Assembly: GCA_022828595.1 (NCBI GenBank) | Contig: JAKGHH010000003.1 | Location: forward strand, 55,665,759-55,729,758 | Length of the DNA stretch: 64,000 nucleotides | Source: Nelumbo lutea | Taxonomy: Eukaryota; Streptophyta; Magnoliopsida; Proteales; Nelumbonaceae | Reading direction: 5' to 3' | Part shown: positions 46,002 to 56,300 of the stretch, one piece after another | How the letters are laid out: every line of letters begins with the position of its first letter | Position numbering within the stretch: the stretch's first letter is position 1 | Translations under genes and position numbers: made by a program | The notes under the pieces: generated by a model | The model's input: only the letters and a program-made list of their open reading frames with translations | The model's database searches: none | What the model was told of the DNA's origin: nothing

Positions 46002-46281
46002 CATGGTTTTCAAAATCGGACCAGACCGGACGAGCGGACCGAAAAAACTGGGAACCGATCACCTGACCTGTTCTATTTTTCCTCAAAACCATTGATTTTG
46101 GTCAACAAACCGTTGAACCGACCAGTTAATTGTTCGAACTGTTTGAATGGTTTTGACTATTTTTCAAAATTTTCAATTTTTTTATTTTTTTATTAGAACG
46201 GGCCAACCGTTTACGTTGTTGCTCAACCCGATAAGCGGACCCCTGATCGGTTTGGTCACCGAGTCAGTTTTAAAAACCATG
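46002..46281. mobile_element. hAT MITE, family A copy 3
   Basis: 280 bp, ends CATGGTTTTCAAAATC and TTTTAAAAACCATG, perfect 8-bp duplication AATTAAAC (45994-46001, 46282-46289). It is in the opposite orientation to copy 1 by interior motifs (TTAGAACGGGCCAAC versus GATGGCCCGTTCTAA). Confidence 0.88.
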
Positions 46282-46476
46282 AATTAAACAGAAAAATAAT
46301 CAACGATTTTTTTAATCTCTGATGTGACACCGATTTTCGATAATTAGATATGGGTTCCAAACGCCACTTCATGGTAGGATGAAGTGCCCAACAATTTGGG
46401 GTGGATTCAAGCCGAGCTGAGCTGAATAGTACCAAGCTCGAGATCGATTTTGAGAAAAAATTACTTTATAAAAAAA

Positions 46477-46480
<4 letters not shown>

Positions 46481-46554
<74 letters not shown>
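46481..46554. repeat. Compound microsatellite (CT)20 (AT)17
   Basis: An uninterrupted CT run from 46481 to 46520 is followed at once by an AT run to 46554. Likely polymorphic in length. Confidence 0.95.
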
Positions 46555-46556
<2 letters not shown>

Positions 46557-47583
46557 GAGCCAACTTGCGAGCCTTATGAGTCGAGCTCTAATAGGCTTGA
46601 GCTTGGGTCATTTAATAATCGAACCACTGAATTAGGCTCGAATTCGATTGAAACCGAGCTGAGCCAAGCTCGATAGCTCATGAAAAGCTTGGCTCGTTGC
46701 CACCCCTGCCAGTAATGCTGTTTAATGGTACCACCCCTGCCATCAATGCTGTTTGATGGTAAAATGCAAATTACATTGGTCATTTGTACTTACATGCCAA
46801 TCGTGAAAGTTCCATCTTTCTTTATGCTGAGTTTGAAAGAAGTATAAATACAAATTTGTAGAGTAAAGCCTTATATTTTATATTATTTTGTATATATTTG
46901 TATTATACACATTTGCACTTATAAGCCTTATTTGAAAAATGATAGGATGAAGAAAGTGGCAATTTTGACATGTGGCAAGGCCATAAAGACAATTAATCCA
47001 TCATTGCCACGTGGACAAGAAGGGGGGTTGTAAATTTTGACCTGACAAGTATGAGGATGTAAGCAGTTGTAGCCTCGACTCTAAGGGTGTCCACTTTGTC
47101 CTTAAAGGCCGAAGGTTAAATCATTATCCATCTAACCTCTGTGATAGCTCAAACCAACATGGGTTGTATAGTGAAAATACATAGGCCTTTTAGGCTGCCA
47201 ACTGAGGCACCATGTGAAAGATTCTGAGCTAGTCTAGATCTTTTTGCCAGATAATTTATCTAACAACTCGTTCCCTTTTAGCCTGTTTGGTCACCATGGA
47301 AGAGTAATGGTTTCATTTCAAATTCTTTATGCATTTAATCCCAACCTCTATCATCAACATCTAAACCTTACTTGAATCTTATTTTATCATTTGGTTCTGA
47401 CCCATCCCTCTATCATTTGATTAAATCAATTCATTTCAGGTTGTTTGGTAAAACAGCAAAAGATATCTCCTCCAGGAAAATTTTAAGTAATCTCATTCCA
47501 ATGTTTCATTGCCAAGCAAGATTGGATCCATTTTAGATGGCAGACTTGTGTTACAAGGTGTAAAGGTGGTATTACCTAATTAA

Positions 47584-47766
47584 GGTTGTGTTTGGGTAAC
47601 CCCAATTTTATGTTCTGTGCCTTGAGCCTTGAAAATGTTCAGGCTTTTAGCTTTAGGATGTTATGTTTTCAAAAGCAACCCTTACCAAAAGATCAAAACA
47701 CCTTTTTGCTCATAATTGTTCCCATAGCCCATAGATCAAAAGCAAAGAAGCCATCCAAACGGAGCC
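47584..47766. mobile_element. Harbinger-type MITE
   Basis: 183 bp, ends GGTTGTGTTTGGGTAA and CCATCCAAACGGAGCC, flanked by TAA on both sides (47581-47583, 47767-47769). Confidence 0.65.
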
Positions 47767-48574
47767 TAATTTAAAAAAGTTTGGATTTGTTTTCTGAACA
47801 TAATTAAATAATTAGCCGTGCTGTATTAAAAAAAATTCGCACCATATGACCTAGTTTATATTAACCTTAATCTGGACCGAGTAATAAAAAAAAAGAACAA
47901 TATAATGTGTATTGAGTCAAAGAATGTGATATAATTTAATGCCTTTTGACATCTTTACAAACCCTAGTTGCTCTTCTTTCATATTTATGTCCACGCAAGT
48001 GGATTAACAATGAACCCCATGATTCCCCAATTGAAGGGGAAGCAAGGAACCTTCTCGGCCCCACCCACCCTCTCTGTGAATGGTCAAGATCTACTGCCAA
48101 GGCCCTAGGATCAAACCTAATCCAACGATCAAAGACAAAAAATTCCAATCCAACAACACTTGCCAAAAAGTATGAAAAAGAAGGATTAAATGACCAAAAT
48201 AACCTTGTTGCCACCACTCGTCTATGAGGGTATTCCCGGGATTGAGAAAATAGCCGTATAAAAAAGGACCAATATCTTACAATCTTCCAAATAAATTCGT
48301 CTTCCTCATTAGGTTTAGAAGGCTACTGCCTACTAGGCTACTAGTACTGGTCCTTTATTTCATAAATTACTGAAACAATTAAATGACAAAATTAACCCTT
48401 TCTCTGTTTCCCTTTCATCAGTCTTACTGTCTTGTCATATGAGGGTGGTTTTGGTCATTTCGATTGTTATCGCATGTATTAAATGAGAGCTGTCATGGAC
48501 TTTGGCGAACTGCCATTAGTACTGTTCCAACCGTGCTAAAATAAGGAAATAAATCGATAATTAAAAGGGAGAAT

Positions 48575-48770
48575 GAGATTGCGCCACGTGTCAAGCATGC
48601 TCGACTCCGAGCCTGGCGGACATCAAGGCTATTTAAACGGGAAAGGATTCGTTGAGGCAATTATAGTGGTCCAGCTCAGCACCAGATATGCGTTTGCCGC
48701 GTTTTTCTTCGCGTCGATTTGTCGTCTCACTCACAGCTTCTGGGTTCGTCAAATCCCCAGCTAGCCGAGT
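48575..48770 (+). promoter_or_regulatory. Likely promoter and transcription start area of the NDR kinase gene
   Basis: A G-box CCACGTGTC lies at 48584-48592, CTATTTAAACGGG (TATA-like) at about 48629-48641, then pyrimidine-rich sequence typical of a plant leader from about 48700. The start codon is 1.4 kb downstream, so a leader intron is likely, as is common in NDR genes. The exact start is not visible. Confidence 0.4.
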
Positions 48771-50091
48771 GAACTACTGACTGAGCTGCTTCTGCTTCCC
48801 TAAGCGCTAACTTACGCTTCTGGTGTCCGCGTCATCCAACTGCTTAGTTTGACTTGATTTTGCTAGAAATCAACTGGGCGTCTAAGATCGGATCTTCTAG
48901 TCAGTCCAAATTGGTCAAACAAATCAATAATGGCCCACACAAAATCTGAACTCATGGAGATCTTGTTGGTTGATTGCTCGATTGTTTGTTCCTCTGATTA
49001 TAATCTGGAGTTCTGAAAGCTCGTGTAGTCACGTTTGTACGGGATCACTGATTTGTAAAAGGAATGCGCATTACGCATATGGTGCGTTTTAGAATGGTGC
49101 TACGAGTGTATCCAAATTATCGCGAGAAGACAGGAAAATGGATAAGGAAAAATAAAAAAAATTAAATTTAGGATAATAAATATGGTTAACTATGGAGTGT
49201 GAAGACAGGAAAACCTATTTAAAATCTGAGTTTGATTTGAGTGGGGAATCCTGCGGACAAAGAGGTCTTAGTTGTTTCCATGCAGCGAAAATGGCGGGGC
49301 TGTTCGATTCCCATGTTTACTAGGTTCTCGGATCAATGTTCTTCTCGGACAATTACGCGGTAATCCAGTTCCTCTCCTGATTTCTCTGCCTCCAACCAAC
49401 TTCACTCTTTTCTTTTCGGATTACAGTTTGGTTCTGTTTTGTCTGAATTTCCTGTTTTCGGGTTTTTAGGGTTTGAGTGAATATTTTTCTCGTGTTTCTT
49501 GGCCCAAACTTTTGGCAGATTTGGTTCCCTAAGGCTCTGGATCGGTGGATTTGGAGCGTTGAACTGAATTGTGGTGATTTGCTTATAGAGCTGTGAAATG
49601 CTGGTTTCGGAATTTTCAGTCTTTGATTGATCGGGTCTTCGTTCTGTGATTGAATTTCGACAGACAAAGAAGTCGGTTTTTAGTGGAATCTAAGGTTGCC
49701 TTCACTTGGCATTGAGTCATCAACTGACGATCTTTGTCGCGTCGGCTGCTCTCGGTGGAATTTGAATTTCTTTTTGGATTTTTAATTGGTTTGCTGTTGA
49801 AGTGGGATAGTTACAGCCTGTAGTGAAAATTTGTTGGAAGTAAGTGGAAACCTTGATCAACGTAAGTGATATATGTGATTTTAAATCTTCTTCTGCCAAA
49901 CTGCAAAATTTTCTTTACCTAGTTGATCTCGATACTACGAATGCAGAACGAATGAAGCTGGTGTTTTTTTCTGGAGTTGAGGGCCCAGAGGAATTGAGAT
50001 TGTTATTATATTTGGATAGAAAGAAGGATGAAAAGTTGAATGGATGCTAGTTTTGACTTGTTAAGGTACTTGTTAATCTTAAACTAGAGAA
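48771..50091 (+). other. NDR 5' leader region, probably with intron
   Basis: Mostly T-rich with exon-like, less AT-rich parts at 48700-48860 and 49640-49760. Several GTAAGT-like and pyrimidine-AG sites occur, so splicing cannot be resolved by eye. No credible upstream ATG reading frame was picked. Confidence 0.4.
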
Positions 50092-50309
50092 ATGGATTCG
50101 GCAAGGAATTGGTTCCATAAGTTTCAATCTCGAGATAAATTGAAGTCTTCAACTAAAAAGAAGGAATCGCCTGGTAAAGAAGGGTCAAAGCCTCCTATCA
50201 GTGAAGAAGCACCTTCCAATGTCACAAAGCAGAAGGTTGCAGCAGCAAAGCAGTACATAGAAAACCATTACAAGGAGCAGATGAAGAACCTGCAGGAGAG
50301 GAAGGAGCG
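50092..50309 (+). CDS. NDR: NDR kinase coding exon 1
   Basis: 73 codons less one base. ATG at 50092 sits in GAGAAATGG, and the protein start matches the family. The donor is GAGCG|GTATGG. Reading on past the donor gives about 25 unrelated residues, which are intron. Confidence 0.93.
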
Positions 50310-53300
50310 GTATGGCTTCCAAAATTTTCAATTTTTTCCCCTTGAGATAAATTTACTACTATTCATTGATTTTGATCAATCAAATTAGAAAAAAAAAACC
50401 AGTATTCTTGAAAAACTTTAGTTTTCATTTGTTTATTTTTTTCCTTTTTTTGTTGATAACTATTTCAACTGGGTATGTCTACCCTATCCATCTTTCTCTG
50501 TCATCTAGTTGTTTTTTTTTTTCGTTTTTCTTTTGCATGGAAGATGGCGGGTTTTCTTTTAATTGACTGAGAAAAATTTATTGAAGCTGCAAACATAAAG
50601 GTTAGAATAGAAATTTTAAACTCACGAAGAGTATCAAGTCTGTCATTGATCTTTTATTTACTTATTTGTGGATTATGCTATCATTGATTCTTTATATATT
50701 CCGATTATTGTGTATAGCTTTACTATGCATACTTTACGGGCAAGAAAATCTATATGTTTTACCTACTTCTTATGGTTCGTCATGGCCCTTTTATGTTATA
50801 CATGCTTAGTGCCACGAGGAAAGCTAAACAGAGAGTGCCATAACTAATTCTGGACTACATTTTCATGATTAAATCTGGAGGATATCTACTCATGAATTCA
50901 GCAAGCAGTGCATCTACTGTTTTTTTTAATGCTTCACCATCGTGCTTTATTTGGGTTTTGAGTAGTTAATCAGGTCTAACTTCTCTTTGATCTTATTGCT
51001 TACATGATGAGGTTTAACTTATCTTTGGTATTTGAGGCATTATTTTCTGATATTGTTTTGGTAATAAATAAAAAAGAAAATCTATTGAAATAATATAGGA
51101 AGAATGCATCAATGTGACAGGATAGATAATAATGGGACTGTCTACTTTGATGGCTTATTTTGTCCCATTTAAATACCAACGTGAGTAGCATTGTAGTTCC
51201 TACAAATGTGATAAGCCAAAAATACTCCATTTTATTCAAAGGATTAATAAGAAAACATTTGATGGAGTCTTTTTTCTTTTGTGTGGGGTAGTATTGGGGT
51301 GATAAGTAAGTAGTAATTGTATTGATTATAAAGAAAGTCGGAAAATCTCCTATGTGAATTGTACGAGTTTAGCCTGCTAGTATAATCATCGAACCATAGA
51401 GGCTATACAGAAAAATACAATAAAAATGTACTTTGGTACTTTTCTAACTTAAAGGTGGAGAACCAAAATTTTATCTCAACTGAAATATAAGACTGAAAAG
51501 TATATTATGATGAAGACTTTGGCCACAATGGCACCCAGAAAACTAACTCTTATTGTAAAAAACTATTCTGGTTGGTCTCTTTCTATACTATCCAACAAGT
51601 TGTGGAGGGAAGGAAATTCCAAATTATATGGCCTTTTCTACTGAATCTGTGAACTGTGTGAGCTATTGTCAGTTCAGTGAGGATACAGTGGATGGCCCAA
51701 CTCAGCCTAGGAAGCCTCACATGATAGGACCAGATTTTTTGAGACAAGGGGCAAAAAAGAAGGGAACTGACTCCTTGCTCTCCTTACACATAAGTCACTC
51801 GATTTGAATTGTGAGAGTGCTGGGATATGAGATGGTTCATTGTTAGAGCTTTGACCAATAAGGGGTCCACATTAAGAAAGTCACTGTTGTTGGAACTATG
51901 AGGGCTCTAAACAATTCCAGCTGGAAACTTGATCTGCCTTCACCCCTTAAAGCAAGTGCATATGATTTACTTGAGTTGTAATGCAGAAAAAAAATAAGAA
52001 AAGTGATGGCACTAAGGAAGAGAATGAAAGAAATGAAGGAAGAAGAGAAGAAGAGAAGAAGAGAAGAGAATGATGGGAGAGAACAATCAAATTATGGGGG
52101 CTGTTATGCTTCCCATTGCTATTTATATAAGTTGTTGGAAACAAAAGACAAATTACAAATATGCCCCTAACTAGGTTACAACACGAAAAGTAATAAAGTC
52201 AACATAGCTATCGAAGACCTCAAGAGAAGTCAGAAGTCAATAACTAACCCCAAGAAAAACAAGCTATTATAGCCCATTTCTCAACACTCCCTTGTCAAGT
52301 TGAGCATAGAGATTTATCATGCCCAGCTCTCGTGAAGCCACAAAAGGAAGGCACACCTCTCTAGACAATATTCTTTCTCTGGTGAAATGTCTGTCTACTT
52401 CAATATGCTTTGTTATGTCTTGTTGAAGTGGGTTATGGGCTATGTTAATTGCTCTGATTATCATAGTAGATCATCATTGTTTTTTCATAAACAGCACCTA
52501 GTTCCTTTATAGTGATTTCACTTAAAGTATTACGCATCTTAAAAGCATTATGAGCCATAGCTATGTACTTTGCTTCTGCATAGGATCGAGCTGCAGCTAA
52601 TTGTTTCTTGTTTCGCCACAACACCAAATTTCCTCCAACCAATTTATAGTATCTTGATGTGGACCTCTTGTCATCCAAACATCCAGCCCAAAGAGCATTC
52701 ATGAATGCCTCAATCTTTTTTTTTATTGATAAGTAATAAGAAAAGTATTGTATTAATAGAAAAGAGGAGGGCAAGTAGCCCTCAATCATATACAAAAAGA
52801 AGTGTGCCTTAAACTATGCACAGATCATATACAAAGAGAGCTTTTTAAAAGAAAACTCAAAAAATGATGGACCACCAATGATCAGAGAAAGAGCTGCTAG
52901 GCACATCCACAAAAAGCTTCAAGCAACCTTTCCACCTTCCCTAGGACCACCTCCACTGCATTGGAGCTGCTAGGCACACCCAAAAGACTGCAAAAGGCAG
53001 GCTATTCCACAAGAAACGGTCTTTGTCCAAGAACCAATTTAACCTCCAGTCTGAGATTTAATTGGCCACAGAGGCAGGGGGAACCCAGACTAGGTGGAAC
53101 AACCTAATGAAATGACACCAAACCTGATAGGTATAGGAACAGTGAATCAATAGATGATGGATGGATTCAGATCCTTCCCCACATAGGCTACAGGTGGTAT
53201 CCAGCTCCATTCCACGCCTGAACGGATATTCAGCAGACTGGACCTTATCCCTAGCAGGCAACCAGACAAAGAACTTGATCTTCGAAGGAGCCTGAACCTT

Positions 53301-56300
53301 CCATAACCAGAATCATGGGACCTGTTCGCCTTCACCAAAAGAAACCTTGTAGCAACAACTGACTGAAAACCGACCCTCCCTCCCTTTCGACCACAGCTTG
53401 ACATCCCTGGAATTAGGATTGGGTTGGATAACAATCAAACTGCATAACAGCCCTCCCAAGAGATCCACTTCCCAGTCATTTAAAATTCTATGAAATCTGG
53501 GAACCCACACTACCTGTCCATCTCAAAGAACTCTTTAACAGGCTGTCCTCAATCTTCATTTGGTCATGTTTTACAAATAAAATTTCCCTACTAAACTGTC
53601 CTTTTGGATATGCGACAATCCTCTTAGGAGCTACTAAATGTGAGTTTCTAGGAGCATGCAGGTACTGCCTAATAATATTGATAACGTATGAAATATCAGG
53701 TCTAGTTTACAAAGTTATAAATATAATTACTTTCTAACCAAAATTGGTACCATCCCCTGTCTTCTAGTATCTGTCCTACTAAAAGCTTGCAGTTTGGATC
53801 AATGAGAGTATTGGCTGTGGTTTAACGCTCAATTGTCCTGTCTCTTTTAACAAATTCAGCACATACTTCGTGAAATAAATGTTCCATTCCTTGACCTGGC
53901 AACTTCTATTTCCAGAAAATATCACAGATGACCAAGGTCCTTAATCTCAAATTCACTATGAAGAAAGGCCTTCAATTCGTCAATTTTTGGTACATCATTC
54001 CCTGTTACTACTATATCATCAAGATACACAATTAAGTCAGTTAATCTGGAGTCTTTCTTCTCGATGAACAGTGTGTGATAAGATTGAGCTTGAGTAAACT
54101 CTAAACACACCAAATCACTCTTAAGCCGATCAAATCAAGCTCTCAAGGATTGCTTGAATCCATAAAGGGACTAATTAAGTTTGTATACTTTTGTCCTCGC
54201 TACATCACTATAGAACCTAGGAGGAAGTTCCATGTATACTTTTTCATGGAGGACCCATCTAGTTGATACGCCCATGGAGCTTAATCATTAATTAGAGGAG
54301 AGTAGTGGAGAAATATTTTCAGATGTTAAGCAGTTCCAAAGGTTGATTTGGAGACGACTCTTATATTTGTCCATGGCCATGGCAAACATTACCATGCTTA
54401 GAGATTTCTTAGTGAGTATACACATGCCTTTAGAGGTAGAGACATGCAACGATGTTGATTAGGTAGACTCAATCGATGACAGTGGATCTATTATTGACTA
54501 TTGATCATTTGTATGTGGAAACTTGGTAACACGGCAAAGTGAAAAACTAAAAATAAGGTGGTTGTGGCCAGATCAAGTGCAGAGGCAGAGTATTGTGCTA
54601 TGGCACATGGCGTATGAAGTTCTATGGATAAGGAATTTGTTGAACAAGTTGGGGTTCCCTATAACCAGCTTTGTGTAACTCTGTTGTTCAACAAGGCTGC
54701 GATAAGTATAGTTCACATTCTGCTTTGGTTAGTGTTTTAAAGGCACAAGTTGCAAGAAAAATGCAAGGGCCTTCTAGTGCCTGAAACTTTGAGTATGGAT
54801 TATACCAAAGCACTTTAGGCATTCAACAATTCAAGCTTGTGAAACTTTGAGTATGTTTATTTTTCTCCTACTTGCATTACTTCAAGTAGCTAGGATGTTA
54901 AACATCTTGCATTCCTAGTCCTAGGAGATTGTCCCTCTGCCTGTATAAAAGCCCCTTGAGGCAAGCCCAAACAAGTACATGTGGGGGTTTGGGGCAGCAC
55001 CCTAACCTAAATCGTTGGTCTATATATGTAAAAGGGTTGGTTTTGTGTCATAGTTCATGCTATTTTAGGATTAGGAATCAGATATCAGTTGTATTGTTGT
55101 TGCTTTTTTAGTGGAAATTTTGCTATTTGGGATCCTGTGTGCAAGAACTAAGGCTTCAAGTATTTAAACAGTCTTTGTTTTTATTTATTCTATAAGTTAA
55201 TTGACCAACTAGTGTATAAACAGCAATAAAATGCAATTTGGAAGCTGATAAACCATTAGAAAGGTGTAAAACACATAAAAGCATATTTATAAAAGGCGTT
55301 TGCCTAGGCTTAGATGCAAGACACACAATGCGTGTGCCTTTTGAAAGGGGTCGTTCCTGAGTTCAGGCAACACACGCCTTAATACATGCCTTTCCTATGC
55401 ATAGACACATATTTTAAAAATACTGGGTTCAGTCTGATTGAACCAAGCACATCAATGTAGATGCGCACTCCATTAGAAAGTGGAAATGTCTACCTTATGT
55501 AAGCTCCAAAGTTTAACTTGTTAATGTATACACAAAAAGTATTCATACCCTGTGTTACAGTGAGCTTTGTAACAAGTTGGGCATGTATGGCATATATGGC
55601 CCAACGTGATGGGGAGTGTTGTATTTGTATGTATTGTCAGATGCTTTGGTCAAGTTGGGCATGTATGACATATATGACCCAACGTGAGGGGGAGTGTTGT
55701 AACTGTATGTATTGTCAGATGCTTTGGTCTTTGCACCTATCTTTTTTTTTATCAGCAACACAAAAATTGATTCATTAATTTTAAAATGAAGATATACAAG
55801 AAGTTGTGCGCAGAGATAACAAGCCCAATCTCTTTGTACTCATCTTTATGTCCACCCTAATAAAATAGTAGAGTGGGTGCCACCACTCCCACTTGATCCT
55901 TCTCCCAAACTTTTTTATCTCTCTCATTTCTTTCTCTCTTCTCTTTTCTCTTATGGCTGACATTACCATCTTATTTTATGATGCACATATAAGGGTTTGT
56001 AATAAAAAAAGACGAGTCAGGTACTCCCTTCAGTTCATTGGACTTTTTTAGGGTAAAAACAAGGTTTAAAATGTCGATGTCGATGGAATGTCGCTTACCA
56101 AAATATAGGACAAATGTCGGAAATTTCAGAAATGTCGAGGGGAAATATTGTAAAAATTAGAGACATTGTGGAAATATTATGAAATATGTGGCAATATGCA
56201 ATGCTATTTTGTAAAGTGATAAAAGAAGCATTAATACATATTTCTAGACTATTATCTTATTCCCAACCATTATATAAAGCTAAGAAACTAAGATCAATAA

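Larger units (their letters stand above)
54264..55742 (+). mobile_element. Copia remnant 4 (RT end, RNase H, start of 3' LTR), head to head with remnant 3
   Basis: Plus-strand reading DTPMELNH, then FQRLIWRRLLYLSMAMANI (degraded QRLVGKLIYLT-type block), then TKHINVDAH near 55440. It is interrupted by a hAT-like element at about 54738-55424 and ends in a polypurine tract and LTR start. Heavily mutated. Confidence 0.6.

Noticed and set aside
47936..48227. Two overlapping 93-codon frames on opposite strands
   Set aside because: They mirror each other in a non-repetitive patch upstream of the NDR promoter and show no recognisable domain or conserved pattern.
49844..50050. Possible upstream ORF in the NDR leader
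   Set aside because: The frame begins with GTG, not ATG, and reads through a GTAAGT donor-like site.
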